Assembly: GCA_035041965.1 (NCBI GenBank)
Contig: JAPYMA010000637.1
Location: 1 to 64,000, forward strand
Length of the DNA stretch: 64,000 nucleotides
Direction of reading: 5' to 3'
Origin: Anisakis pegreffii
Lineage: Eukaryota; Nematoda; Chromadorea; Rhabditida; Anisakidae
Shown: one piece after another, positions 1-12,340 of the stretch
Position numbering within the stretch: the first letter of the stretch is position 1
Layout of the letters: every line of letters begins with the position of its first letter
Notes under the pieces: model-generated
The model's input: the letters and a program-made list of their open reading frames with translations, nothing else
What the model was told of the DNA's origin: nothing
Database searches by the model: none
Program-made: the position numbers and the translations under genes

Positions 1-1086
1 TTATACTAGGAGTCTTTTATCATTTTAAAGCAATTCCGAGAAACCTAAGTCAAAAAATAACAACGACACTAATAAACAATTATATTCTACCAAAAACAAG
101 ATTATTTCTACCTCTAACGAGAACTGCAAATAGAAGAGATTTGAGCGTAATACAAAAACTTGTCAAACACCATAAAAGTAATTCATAATCTTCGAAAATT
201 CGATGAAATAAACGAGCAAAGATTATTGTTCAAATGGGGCCGTTTCACATCCTTTGCAAGAAATGAATTCCAATAAAATAATTGAAAAGATGCAAAAGAA
301 GGAGCAATGCATGGTTGGACAAGGTGTCGGTACGTTGACTCCTACGATCATGGTGCTTCAGACAATTGAAAGATATTGTCATCTATGATGATTTGTGATT
401 TAAGATAAATTAGCCATTTTCTACATTTCAAGTCAATTCAATATTTATTCGTTTGAAACAGTAAACAGTTCAATGCACAATGATAACGAACAACGATTAT
501 TTATGATCATCAACAAGTTGTGATTTTTTCCGTGTAATCCAAGACTGAATGTTTGCTCATCGTAAAAGCGTTGGCCTATCGAATTTGATAGGAATAAATG
601 AGTATTCGACGAGATGAACGTAAGAATTGCTAAATCGTATGGAAGATGATGGCACAGGTCGCCTGGACATAATGCATTAGTAATTGGGAAAGTCACATAA
701 TGCATTTGAAAAATTGATGTGTTTCGTAAAGGTTCAGATGGTGTTGATGAATCATTAACTTTCTTAAATCCAGCAACCAAGATAACTTTCACGTGCGATA
801 TTCACTTCCTTAAGATATTGTGGTGAAATTCCTTTCGATAAAACAGACAGACATATCGATGAGAATTTCACCATGGAATGCTGCTGATGAGGAGCACTAA
901 AGAGAAACCATATTGAAATTGTCGCTTTCCTAATCTTCATTATGATTGAATTTATTAATTTGAAACTGAATTATTTAGCAATATAATTTAGTGATTCAAA
1001 ACTGAATTTAAAGCCTGACGGTTTGATTCAAATTCGTGTGGACAAGTATTTGAATGAACGCAGCAGCCATACTTGTGTATATGATG
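1..1086. other. left flank of telomere array, no gene seen
   Basis: AT-rich sequence without a convincing exon. A 115-codon minus-strand frame at 445-792 has no splice signals or familiar motif and is probably chance. This is the side that the downstream array would cap if the array were a true chromosome end. Confidence 0.5.
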
Positions 1087-1937
1087 TAGGCTTAGGCTTA
1101 GGCTTAGGCTTAGGCTTAGGCTTAGGCTTAGGCTTAGGCTTAGGCTTAGGCTTAGGCTTAGGCTTAGGCTTAGGCTTAGGCTTAGGCTTAGGCTTAGGCT
1201 TAGGCTTAGGCTTAGGCTTAGGCTTAGGCTTAGGCTTAGGCTTAGGCTTAGGCTTAGGCTTAGGCTTAGGCTTAGGCTTAGGCTTAGGCTTAGGCTTAGG
1301 CTTAGGCTTAGGCTTAGGCTTAGGCTTAGGCTTAGGCTTAGGCTTAGGCTTAGGCTTAGGCTTAGGCTTAGGCTTAGGCTTAGGCTTAGGCTTAGGCTTA
1401 GGCTTAGGCTTAGGCTTAGGCTTAGGCTTAGGCTTAGGCTTAGGCTTAGGCTTAGGCTTAGGCTTAGGCTTAGGCTTAGGCTTAGGCTTAGGCTTAGGCT
1501 TAGGCTTAGGCTTAGGCTTAGGCTTAGGCTTAGGCTTAGGCTTAGGCTTAGGCTTAGGCTTAGGCTTAGGCTTAGGCTTAGGCTTAGGCTTAGGCTTAGG
1601 CTTAGGCTTAGGCTTAGGCTTAGGCTTAGGCTTAGGCTTAGGCTTAGGCTTAGGCTTAGGCTTAGGCTTAGGCTTAGGCTTAGGCTTAGGCTTAGGCTTA
1701 GGCTTAGGCTTAGGCTTAGGCTTAGGCTTAGGCTTAGGCTTAGGCTTAGGCTTAGGCTTAGGCTTAGGCTTAGGCTTAGGCTTAGGCTTAGGCTTAGGCT
1801 TAGGCTTAGGCTTAGGCTTAGGCTTAGGCTTAGGCTTAGGCTTAGGCTTAGGCTTAGGCTTAGGCTTAGGCTTAGGCTTAGGCTTAGGCTTAGGCTTAGG
1901 CTTAGGCTTAGGCTTAGGCTTAGGCTTAGGCTTAGGC
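1087..1937 (+). repeat. internal TTAGGC telomere array, 141 perfect units
   Basis: After a partial TAGGC (1087-1091), the hexamer TTAGGC repeats without any visible variant from 1092 to 1937, which is 846 bp or 141 units. TTAGGC is the standard nematode telomere repeat. The G-rich strand reads left to right, the orientation of a right-hand chromosome end capping bases 1-1086. Unique sequence resumes at 1938 and a protein gene starts about 740 bp later. The long open frame across the array (alternating Gly-Leu) only reflects the repeat and is not a gene. Confidence 0.98.
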
Positions 1938-2675
1938 TTGATATGAACTCAGCTGATCACAACTCGAAACATTAAGCAACTCGAGTTAGAATAACATGGA
2001 ATTTGCCACAGTGTGCCTTCGCCCATCATCGCTACATATGCTTCAATCAAAAGGGATTAATAAGTTCCGGGTTGTTCTTCTAAGTATTCATCACACAATA
2101 TAAACGCCCCAGTCGAATTATATATTGTTATTGATGGACTTCCTCACATGAAAAATGGCGGTGAGCTCACAATCACCGTGATCCATCTGCAAAAGGAGAG
2201 AGAGGCCAAAAGATTTCATTGCAATGTTTGTTCGTATTTTGTCATCCATAGATGTCGAAATATAATTCCATCTCAACACAAATTTGAAATATTTTGATTC
2301 AATTTGCACACAACATTTGAACCAGTTTGCAATTTGTTTTTCTTCATGTTTTTCATATCAAATGATTTTTTATGCAAACGTTAATCAAGGAATTTACATT
2401 TATGTTGATTTTTATTTCCATATATAAAACGGTGAATTGCGTATGATTGTCATATTTGTATAGTTAGTTGTTTGTAGGTTGTTGTGTGAGCATATCACAC
2501 TTGCGAAGTAAGTCGGTGATTGAGTTTCGATCTTTATTCGTTCATAAATATATCTGATGCTAACCTGTCTTCCTTTATCGCATTCATTATTATTCATGAT
2601 GAGAAAACAAGAATAGGAGTAATAATTTGATGATTTAATAATGATGATGGTAATGAAAATAATAACTTCAAGAAA
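1938..2675. other. 5' region of the kinase gene
   Basis: No supported gene between the telomere array and the kinase start codon. Short minus-strand frames at 2118-2309 and 2412-2693 lack splice or family support. The region presumably holds the kinase promoter. The AG of 'aacttcaag' just before the ATG at 2676 is a weak possible trans-splice acceptor. Confidence 0.5.
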
Positions 2676-5600
2676 ATGGATCAAAGTGATCAAGAGGTGA
2701 ATTCAAATTTAAATTTACTTCGAATGAATGACAAGGATGACTCGGGAAAAGATACAAAAAAGACCGATACACAAGGCTCAAAAGATACGGAGAAAGCTGC
2801 GACATCGTCAACTGAAGATGTACAATTAAGTTTCGAAGGTGACGAATACTATCATGGTCTCTTACCTAAAGAAGATCTACCTTTCCTTCTAAAAGAGGTA
2901 ATCATTCATTCTGTCGTCCCCCTTAATCAATGTTTATCATTCCAGCTCATCTAAAGCAACGGATCTCGCCTAATGTCAATAATCTTAAATTGTGCCTTTC
3001 GTGCTGATACCTTTTCAATGTCGTGACATCAGTTCATAACAAATGATGCAAAACACTGCTCGGATTCATGAGCTCACTTTGACACGCCGAATTTCTATCC
3101 TTAAAGAAATTTGTGCGCATTCGAATTCGATTTAGTAGAAGCAATTACCCCACTGAAATGTCAACATATCCACTAACAGTTTATCTCATTTTACTTTAGA
3201 CATGTACAATGCAATAATTAATTGTAGATTGGCGATTTTGTAACTCGATCAACACCGTCCAATGCTCGTGATAATCATCGCATTTTGGTTCTTTCTGTCA
3301 AAACACTATCGGTTAAATGTCAAAAATCGGTTCGTTTATTTTATCTGAAAATTTCAAACTCGTCATCCACCAACTGATATCAATAATAATTTAATCATCA
3401 CTTGACACATCCATATTAAATTCATCATCCTTACTACTGTATAGAATTATGCGTCTTGAATGAATATCCACTTTTAATGATTATCATTATGCGAATTTAT
3501 TTGCGGTCAACGAAAAATTGCCATTCTGGGATATGACAATAGAATTCGAAGAAATCGACGAAATGAACGATCAATGCGTCGTTACTTATATTTTTGTACT
3601 TCTGCACAACAGCAGTATTCTTTCAGAGCGCTACACTCCTTCTCACGCAACCGAGACATATTCCACCGATAGTTAATGAAAAACATCACCACTAATGCCA
3701 TCGACGGGCGAGCCTAAGCCCCCTCTCAAACCCAAGTCTGTTAGCCTAAGCCTCAGCCTCAAATTCAACCTGAGTGGCTGAACCCTGCTTACTTCTTTAA
3801 CTGTCTGTCTGTGAACTGACACTGTTTATTCGTCTAATTGAAAATAGAATAGCACTTTGAAAAAACATCAGCAAATTTTCAAAACATGTGACACATCAGA
3901 TGAAATATTTTTTCGAACGTTGGAAATGCACATCAGCACTGAGCAATTCTTTTTGTATTGCAGTTTCGACATATTGTGCTTCGAGTGAAAAAGGTTGACG
4001 GTAAAGATGAATGGAGGGCATTCGAGAACACTAAATTCGGGTCGCTCAAGGAACTTATCGACACCTATGTCAGATCTAAAAGGCCTATTCTTCCCGCCGT
4101 ACTGCTACACTCATTTCATTCATTTTGAAATCGTTTAGTTTTTTGAAACATTACTTCGCTAATCGATGGTAGTAGTAGTACTATAGTTGTGAAGCTTTGC
4201 ACTGATCGCACTGCACCGAAAAGTATTCTTTCTTGTGCACACCTCATTAAGGTCGATAGAATGATCTATTTTTTATGAAGCATAAAATACAATCGATGAT
4301 TATGAAAGCGATTGCGAAAGCTTGTAATTCGGACTTGTTGATTTTTCTGTCTCAGTCTTGAACAATGTAGCTAGTTCTGTTGTTTTGCCATAAGATCACT
4401 TAACTCAGTGAGTTAGTTATCTTGTGCCACAGTGCTATCAGTGACGAGGAAAGCGAGTCAGTATGAATGCATGGTTACCTTCAGATAACGCGCATCCATA
4501 GGTCGCAGTACCTGAAGGTAACTTTTCATTTATAGTGATATTAATGTATGTTATAAATTTCAGAGGAATGCACTATGAATTTATGAAGCATACGCTACAT
4601 TTACAACTAAAACACTAGATTCTAAACCGTGAATGATCATTTGCAGATAAAATGAGCTTAATTTGAACAGCTGATACGTCATTGTTATTTTTTTTGAAAC
4701 AGTTTTGCTGAATGAGATCTCCGTGTTGACCATTTTTACCAGAGGTTTCCTTGGAAATCTTCATTGTGAATGCGATTCGTCGTAAGTGCAACAGTCGGAA
4801 AGCAATGAGAATTTCATTTACACGATAAAAGATTTTATTCGGCCTCCTCGATCTCGATGAAAAACTGCACCAGTAAACTGTTGTGATCAGTGCAGCACGA
4901 AAAAGATCAATTTTTGGAGTAATATTCAGGTAAAAGAATCAATACTGATACGAGGCATCAAACAACAACCGTGGGAGTTTCGCAACGATGATGTAAAATT
5001 GAAAAGTGTTATTGGAACAGGACAGTTTGGCGATGTCAAGGCTGGTGAAGTTGTAATTAAAGGGAAATTGAAGAAAGTTGCCGTAAAATTGGTTTGTTTC
5101 CTCACACTTCTTGTGGATAGCAACGAAATTAACCAAAGAAGTGTTGCAATGGAAATTCATAATAGGAGTGATAATAATGCAATAATGATATCAATAAAGA
5201 TATCAATGGTATCAATAAGAATAATGATAATGCTCAGAATAATAATAACAATCTGAGTATTAAAGGTAATCACAATAATAAGAATAACAATACACCAACA
5301 GAGTTAATGATCACAATGAAAGCAATACCGATAAAAATAATGAACGCATGAATTTGACAGGGTAAAGAGGATGACACCGGTCACAGATTAAATAAAGAAC
5401 AACTTAAAGAGTTGCTGCACGAAGCACGATTGATGCGACTTTTCAAGCATGAGAACATACTGAAAACGTACGGTGTTGCAGTTCATAAGGAACCGATCAT
5501 GATTATCCTTGAACTTGTATGTCATCATTATTCTAGTTGTGTTTGTCACGTTTTTTACTAAATATGAATTCATGCTTATCATTAAATATTAGGATTGGAG

Positions 5601-7900
5601 AAGGTTGAAAGAGGCATTCTGGCGAGAAGGACCACAAACTAGGAAGGCACGAGGGATCGTGGAGTAAAGTTGAGAATCGCATGCTTTTCACAAGGATCGA
5701 CCGAGGGGCCTAATGAATCACACCAAACTCTAATGAACTCTAATGAATCACACAAAATTGTTCGAAGAACCTTCAAAAGGAACACATGCAACACTGTTAT
5801 CGAATTTCAGATTAAAGGTGGATGCATCCTCGAAGTATTACATTCGCGTCGTGGACACATTTCAGAATACGAGAAAGCAGGTCACATGTGCTTAGGTACG
5901 GCAGAGGGCCTTGCTTACTTACATGCACATCGCTGCATACATCGCGATATCGCAGCAAGAAACGTTTTATACACGTATGATAAAATTGTTCGTTTATCAT
6001 CCTTGTAAATTTCATTGATCAATTCGATAATTTGATTATTCATTTTCACACAGTCAGACATGTTATTCATGTTTATCAATCAGAAATATTATTCTATTCA
6101 TTTCACACGCAATATTCATGTTATTACAAGAACCAATAAGTGATCAATTGTACGGTCGAATCAGATCAATTCTTCGATTGTTTTCGGGTGCAAATAGACG
6201 TTGGATTCTTTTCGAATCGAATTCTTCGAATAGACACATTCGAAAAGAAAGCATCAGCGATAAGCTAACTTGAAGATTTTCAAGGCAAAAATAAGTGATT
6301 TTGGATTATCGTATGTGGGTGACTGCTATGTTGTGAGAAGAAGTAAAAAGATACCATTACGATGGACAGCACCAGAAAGTTTTACAACGTTTAAATTCAC
6401 CGCGAAAACGGATGTCTATTCATTTGCGATTTTTATGTGGGAAGTTTTAACGGATGGTGACGAGCCTTATGCACATAAAACAAACATTGAAGTGAGACGA
6501 ATGGTTTGTGTATTTCAGTCTATTTCATATTTTATATGCTACAAAGATTTCTGCGATTGATTTCAAACAAAATTTAATCCCAAGCAATAGAGGAATCGAG
6601 AGGCGTTCATATTAAAACACTATCATGCGGGACGCCAATAGGTTGAAATATGATTTGAATTATTCACTTGAAAATTTTGTGTTTGTTAGAAACGCATTTG
6701 CAGCGTTATGATAAGAGAAGAAGTATTTTTCAGGTGGAAAAAGGCGATAGATTAGCCAGACCGAAAGGCTGTTCAAATGAAACATTTAGCATAGTTGAGA
6801 AATGTTGGATATCAAATCCAGATTTTCGTTGTTCTATGAAAGAAGTTTGATTTTATGTTCTTTTTACTAACATTTGTTTTCTTGTGATGGAATGCAACTG
6901 AGGGTCTTTTAAGCGGCACTCTGGGGGAACTAAAGGATTAAAAAAAAGACCTGATATCAGTGCAACATTCGTTTCACGTGCCCATCGGGAACATACAAGT
7001 GCTCTAAATCGTTGAAATCAATGAATCTTGAGAATATTGTGTGCGAAGAAAGATATTCAGCAATATATGTGCAATGTCACTAATAGTGATATTGATATGC
7101 AATGACAATAAGCCGTCCATATCAGTACTGATGATCCTAGAAAATCAGGTTGTGCATGAACTGAAAGAACTGAAGACGAAACGCTTATTGCCAGACGTGG
7201 AACGTGTGAAGAGTGACGATCTTAATTCATCATCTATGAAATTTATATCATCAGCCAGAAGGGTTAATCCACATTCACTCTGTTCGATTCAGATCCGAAT
7301 TGCACCTTTCGTGATCGTTGTTGTTAAATTATTACTGAAGCACAATAGGCTCACGAATACCTGCCGACTGCGACACCCATAAATTAATCCATCTCATCTT
7401 AATCCATAATTAATCCATAAATTAAAATTATTCCATAAATTGAATTAATCCATAATCCGTCACTATCATCTTGCATACTGTTTTCTCAAATGCAGAAATA
7501 CATGAATAAATTTTCGTCCGAACTCCAGTTGAGTATTACATTGACTATATTACAATTACTGACACTCTCATAGAACGCATCTGCAATTTTAGGAAAGGAG
7601 GAATAATGTGATGAAAATTTTAAGAAATGATATTGAATGAAAAGACGATAGTGAAGGAGGATACTGAATCTCTTTGCCATTGAATTACAGAATTGTTTTG
7701 TATGTAAAAAACTCAAAAACATCCTAATGGTATTTTGATTAACAATAATACTATTGTTATTGTAGCGCAAACGAGTGAAGAAAACTGTAAATCGTGATGA
7801 AGTTGACATAACTCTGAGTGGTCGACACCCGAGATTTGCGAATATCACATCAATAAAGATCATTCGACGGAAGAAACCCAAACCGTACATTGTTTTTTAA
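2676..7900 (+). CDS. SH2-domain non-receptor tyrosine kinase (Fes/Fer type)
   Basis: Cytoplasmic phosphotyrosine signalling kinase. Model of ten exons, 504 aa: 2676-2897, 3228-3311, 3964-4098, 4930-5091, 5361-5516, 5811-5987, 6285-6503, 6734-6844, 7149-7262, 7766-7900; all junctions are phase 0. Residues 1-57 are hydrophilic (D/K/S/T). The SH2 domain is about 58-147 (YYHGLLPKED, then GDFVTR with the phosphotyrosine-binding Arg). The kinase domain is about 170-430: loop GTGQFG (176-181), VAVK (Lys200), helix-C Glu222, HRDIAARN (catalytic Asp299), DFG (Asp317), an activation-loop Tyr and WTAPES, so it should be active. The tail is basic. There is no F-BAR domain, unlike vertebrate FES/FER; the short SH2-kinase layout matches the nematode-expanded SPE-8/KIN-5/FRK-1-like set. 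The last two exons are the least certain. Confidence 0.9.
3711..3771 (-). repeat. degenerate telomere-like repeat in kinase intron
   Basis: Intron 2 of the kinase holds GCCTAAGCC, TTAGCCTAAG and CCTCAGCCTC motifs within about 60 bp. This is a decayed GCCTAA (reverse of TTAGGC) pattern in the opposite orientation to the 1087-1937 array. Confidence 0.5.
4474..4522. repeat. 11-bp perfect inverted repeat in kinase intron
   Basis: GTTACCTTCAG (4474-4484) and its exact reverse complement (4512-4522) are separated by 27 bp within intron 3 of the kinase gene. Function unknown. Confidence 0.7.
7381..7458. repeat. short AT-rich direct repeats
   Basis: Intron 9 of the kinase holds several irregularly spaced copies of TTAATCCATAA and close variants, probably microsatellite-like expansion. 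Confidence 0.6.
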
Positions 7901-8721
7901 TTTATTTATCAGTTTGAACTATTGAATATCTATTATCATTTGTTCATCGGTCAGTTTTCATCATGTAGTAGAGCATTCAAAATTTTCGTTTGAATTTCTT
8001 ATGTGTTATATGGTCAATGTAGTGCAATATGAAAGCTTATAATAACAAAACTGTTAGCTGAACTGATCAGAATTATGGCAGCGATAGTGACGAATGATTA
8101 TTGAAGACCAACTAAAGAAAATGCCGCTGAAGATGGAAAAAGAGCGAAAAATTCCTCATCACGAGACACAAGCAATACCGCAAAAGATGATTCCAAGGAG
8201 AAGAGTACGACAGATCCGAAAGATTAAAATGATGAACATTCGCTGCGTTCTTCGACATCTAACGATAAAGATTCAATCAAAGATGAATGATGGTTTCATC
8301 TTTCAAAACGTATTATCAAGATTGCAATTGATATCTCCAGATGTGCTCATTTCATTCGATAACACTGTTTAAAGCCGTTATTACTTGATTATTATTATCC
8401 TTATTGTAGTAATTGTAGTTAATATGAATAAAATGCTGTCAAATTGTAGGTGCTCGTTGTATTCAGTGCAAGAAATCAGTAAAATTGTAGAAAAGAAAAA
8501 CATTTATTTGTCGAAAAAGTGATGATCACATTTATAAATGCATTAGATAAATAATGACCAGTTAATGTTTAACGATAACAATATTTAATTAATTGTATTT
8601 TATTCTCCGATGAGTGCGTTTAATTAAGGGATATTCTTGTTGATTGAAGAGGATAGTTTGATGGATTGTTTGTCTTGAAAATGCTTTAACAGTTGAGAGC
8701 GACAGTCATAATTGAGCTATT
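7901..8721. other. convergent intergenic region, kinase / FAR
   Basis: Space between the 3' ends of the kinase (+) and FAR (-) genes. It carries the possible kinase-like relic at 8041-8365. The rest holds the two 3' ends and shows nothing else. Confidence 0.5.
8041..8365 (+). pseudogene. possible relic of a kinase N-terminal exon
   Basis: From 8105 one frame reads a charged Ser/Lys/Asp/Glu-rich chain (KENAAEDGKRAKNSS, DTSNTAKDDSKEKSTTDPKD), then a stop, then DEHSLRSSTSNDKDSIKDE, a second stop and WFHL. The composition closely resembles residues 10-57 of the upstream kinase, which lead into its SH2 domain (YYHG). A serine/acidic start (GSDSDE) lies just upstream in another frame. This suggests a decayed duplicate of an SH2-kinase first exon. 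It could equally be an unrelated low-complexity stretch or an unrecognised alternative 3' exon. Confidence 0.3.
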
Positions 8722-10444
8722 TTAAGGTTGTTTGTTGAGGAATCCCTTGGCGAGTTTTCTGAATTTTTCATCTGAAACGAAAACATTTGCAATAAGTTAT
8801 GATTTTGAATTGACAAATTTGTGTTATTCTTGTTGACCTTATCCGTGAATTTGAAGTTCTACGAACCGGACGATAGGGCGTTCGGTCCAACAACCCAGTG
8901 TTGTCGTGGGTCAAATGGCCTTAGAAAACGATTGCATGCCATTTGATCACGCACCTTCGATGCGAATGTAAGCTCAAATCTAAGCCTTACAATTAGCAGA
9001 ATGGAGCTCAGTTTTGAGCCTTAGCCTGAGCCTGAACCTACCATGTAGTAAGCTGTATTTTATACTCAACTAGAACTCAAGGTCTGTTCCACCATACAAT
9101 CAGATTTTCGTGATTGTGCACCGTTTGAGGAGAAGGTGGCGTGCCATTATGAAGAAAATGAATTGAATGAAAAACAAACTTTGGATGAGTCTTGTGACAG
9201 TTGGGAAGTGCGTTTTCAGATCTTGTTTGGCAGGTTCTGGTAGAGCCTTGTATTTGTCGACCACTTCACGAACTGCTGTCTTGACCTGTTCAAGATTTGG
9301 CTTTTCACCAGCTGCTGGACGGAGCTCCCTCATTTTTTCGAAGATCTTAACAGATTAGTATAGTTCTCGCTCGTTAATCTTGGTCACCTCATACTTCAAG
9401 GCGATGTTGTTTGTTTTAATCATTTTCACGACATGTTTGGCAGTATCAGTGTTGCAGGTTGACTATTGTACTGTCTTGCGATGACAGAAACAATCCAAGT
9501 ATAATTTAATGTTTTGCGAACAATAATTCTAAGGGCATTTATGCGCGAATTTAGGCAGAATGCAATGTGCAATGTATTATGTCTTCTGCAAAGCAGCAAC
9601 TAATCATTCACGACAGATTGACAATGATCTTGTTATTTGCTATGCTAATCATTTCTCATAGAATAGAATGTGGTATTGATAGTAATAGTAATAACATTTG
9701 CAGTAATCCTAACAATGGTGATAGCAATTATAATGATAGAAACTTCAATAACCAACCGAATCCACAAAGGCTTTTGCCGGAGGTGTCAAGCTGTCGACTT
9801 TAGTTTTGATCATTTGGTGAACTTCAAGTGCCTTCTGGTATAATTTCTCATTTTTCTCTTTCAGCGCATTCAATGCGTCCTCAACATTTGCATAATCAGC
9901 ATGTCCAGCAACCACTTCACGCAGTGCTTCTTTATCCTCGGGCGTCAACTGCTTGTAGAATTCTCGCACTTTTTCGGGTATGAATTCTAAATTTCAATTT
10001 CCTCATCATCACCGCTGTTTATTGCTCTTTCGTACGTAACATTCTCGCATGCATTATGAGTTCATATAAATGGATAATGCTTTGATAGAAGATAGATCGA
10101 AATCTGATTGTTTTGATGCAGTAAATGGCTGATTCTGACTTTGAACGTGATCCCAGATCAAAGATATTTAATGCTAAAACACCTAGATGTTGTCTGAATG
10201 AGAATTGATTTGGAATTGTTGCTGAATAAATTGTAATTGATTGATTCAGAATAGGAAGGTTGATGATTTCACTCAAAGTATATTCACATAGCGAGGTTGC
10301 ATAATGTGCTTTTAAAGGTAATGGATAATAATTTTGAAGCGACCAACCTTTGAATTCCTCAGGGATTGCACTCATTGAGGCTGGAATTGTGTAAGCGAGA
10401 GCGTATACAAAGCATAACGATAGTATCACTGCTGCTCGCAACAT
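8722..10444 (-). CDS. secreted fatty-acid and retinol-binding protein (FAR family)
   Basis: Small helical lipid carrier that nematodes secrete; it binds fatty acids and retinoids. Four exons, 180 aa: 10444-10348, 9986-9757, 9345-9180, 8771-8722, with compatible phases. Residues 1 to about 18 form a signal peptide ending ALA. The mature part follows the family pattern: IPEEFKEFIPEKVREFY, LTPEDKEALREV, then ELRPAAGEKPNLEQV, KYKALPEPAKQDLK and the C-terminal EKFRKLAKGF. The length is typical for the family. In parasitic species these proteins are abundant secretions thought to scavenge host lipids; whether this species is parasitic cannot be told here. Intron 3 carries an unusual structured block. 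Confidence 0.95.
8855..9045. repeat. structured, GC-richer block in FAR intron 3
   Basis: Contains ACCGGACG/CGTTCGGT (one mismatch), the 9-bp perfect pair TCAAATGGC/GCCATTTGA, and a run of degenerate TAAGCC/TTAGCC/TGAGCC/TGAACC hexamers at about 8970-9040 resembling decayed telomere repeat. The base composition stands out from the surrounding intron. Confidence 0.6.
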
Positions 10445-10450
10445 TTTAGC

Positions 10451-10460
10451 CTGATAATGA
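10451..10460 (-). promoter_or_regulatory. probable spliced-leader acceptor of FAR
   Basis: On the minus strand ATTATCAG ends at 10451, six bases before the ATG at 10444, with no upstream coding exon. This is typical of nematode trans-splicing. Confidence 0.5.
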
Positions 10461-11069
10461 GGATCTTAGTTTAGGTTCATCTTATTTCTTTCTTTCATAT
10501 CATCATTTTTCATAACCATTGCATATGATATGACAGAGTCATTTTCACAAACACGATACCGATTGTAAGGATAATCGCAAAAGATGACAGTAAGAATAAT
10601 GACAATTATAATAGCAATGAAATCAACATGAAGGTAAAATTTTTATTGGAAGATCTTAGGGCAACACATCCTCACGTCTGCTTCAGAGAAGGATATGGAG
10701 TGCTCGATTGAGGATATAAGAAATTCAACAACGACTGAGCTAAAGTGCTGAAATGAAATCGTTTGTGTTTAAAGTATTTAACAATTGTTGGTCATTAATT
10801 AAGATTGCATTTCTGTTGCTTTCATTCGTTCTCATTTATTCGTTGATATGTATTTATATCAAGATGAACTCTCGCCTCAACTAATTCAACTGCTGTAATT
10901 TCGTTACAACAAAATGCACTATGTCTTGTGTATTCAACGAGCAAAAATGTTCCGAAATAAGTCGTTGTTCAAAGAAATGGAGAACAGTGGGTAGTTAATT
11001 TCAAATCTCTGTCGTGAAACTAACAAGCGATTCAATCACAATGGACGGAATGACTCAAAGAAACAACGA

Positions 11070-11267
11070 TTAATGAGAAGACGAGTTTGGAACTGGAACA
11101 GATAAACACATCGGTGCACAAGAAGGCTTTGGAGTACGGTGTTTACCACGATCATATAGAGCCACCACAGAAAATGTGATAGCGAAATGTCTGCGATCGG
11201 TTTTATAGAGGAATTTTTGTCGGGAAAAAAAGAAGATATTGCAAATGCTCGTTCGTCTGCAATACAA
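11070..11267 (-). CDS. exon-like frame, unknown
   Basis: On the minus strand a TATTGCAG acceptor (ending near 11267) opens a 65-codon frame, basic at first, then Pro/Ser-rich near its end (KHRTPKPSCAP), closing at a stop at 11070. It could be the last exon of an unrecognised gene. No family match; chance is possible. Confidence 0.2.
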   Translation of the reverse strand: MYCRRTSICNIFFFSRQKFLYKTDRRHFAITFSVVALYDRGKHRTPKPSCAPMCLSVPVPNSSSH

Positions 11268-12340
11268 GAATCAACAAAATTTCATTGTAACAAGTAAAAA
11301 GGATATTAAGAATTGTTATATGGAACAAAAACGAATGATTGATAAAATCATAAAGTCAAAATAAACAATATGACAAAAAAATCAAATAGATGAGGCGCAA
11401 TATAATGTTACACGAAATTTCATCGATATCAATCATATCATCGCACCCTTCTATTGTACAAATGTTACATATTGACTGTTTTTTGGAAGTGTGACTGAAA
11501 TAACTCTTCAAATGAACCGTTTTCTTACAAACGATTTTACTGAAATTCAGTCATTTGTATGCTTGAAATATGTTAGTTAAATTTTATCAATTCTACGCAA
11601 AGGTGAATGCTTCATAAATTTGATCGCCACTATTCAAACATTTAAATTCAGATTATCTGAATAATAAGTCAATTCACTGCATCATTGACCGTTTTAGATT
11701 ACTCAGTTGTTTTTTTTTGCGAACTTCTTTGATGAAAGATATTGCAAGTAAAATTGGCTTTGAAAATCGCTGAAATTGATCAGAAACAAGATACTTTTAA
11801 AAATAGACTGAAATCACCAGACAAAACGAATTTGAAACATTCGTTTTGTTTATCTGATGAAATGATCTGCTGTCGTTTTTATGAGGCGTTTTGTTGATAG
11901 TTGTGAAATGATTCTCTTTTATAAACTATCAAAATTTTGTGTTTGAAAGATGTATCATATTATGCGATGTAGAGTTTGAATTGGGCGAAGTGTATTGAAA
12001 TTAAAATAAAATTCTTAAAGGATATGAAGTGGTTTCGAAATGGTTCAATTGATACGTTATTGGTGGATTTATTGGAGTTGCTATCATTCAAACAGTTGCT
12101 TGTTATTAATGAGGTTTATGCTCAGAGATCATCAACCATTCACATTCTGTGTAATACTGTGGGCAAGTCGCGATTTACACTTTACAAATCTCTTATGCTC
12201 TACTATCTTCAACTTTGGCATTGTACAGTAGAACAATACACATCATATGCAATGGCTATTCATCAAGTCGAATTTTATGACCAAGAATTCATTAAGCTGC
12301 AAATTGTTGCTTTATAAACCATTGCATTTAGCAAAACTAC

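Noticed and set aside
1023..1946. 307-codon open frame of alternating Gly-Leu
   Set aside because: It is only a translation of the TTAGGC array; a six-base repeat without stops stays open indefinitely.
9567..9803. Plus-strand frame with a hydrophobic start, looking like a signal peptide
   Set aside because: Its end overlaps FAR exon 2 in antisense and the rest is FAR intron; no splice or family support.
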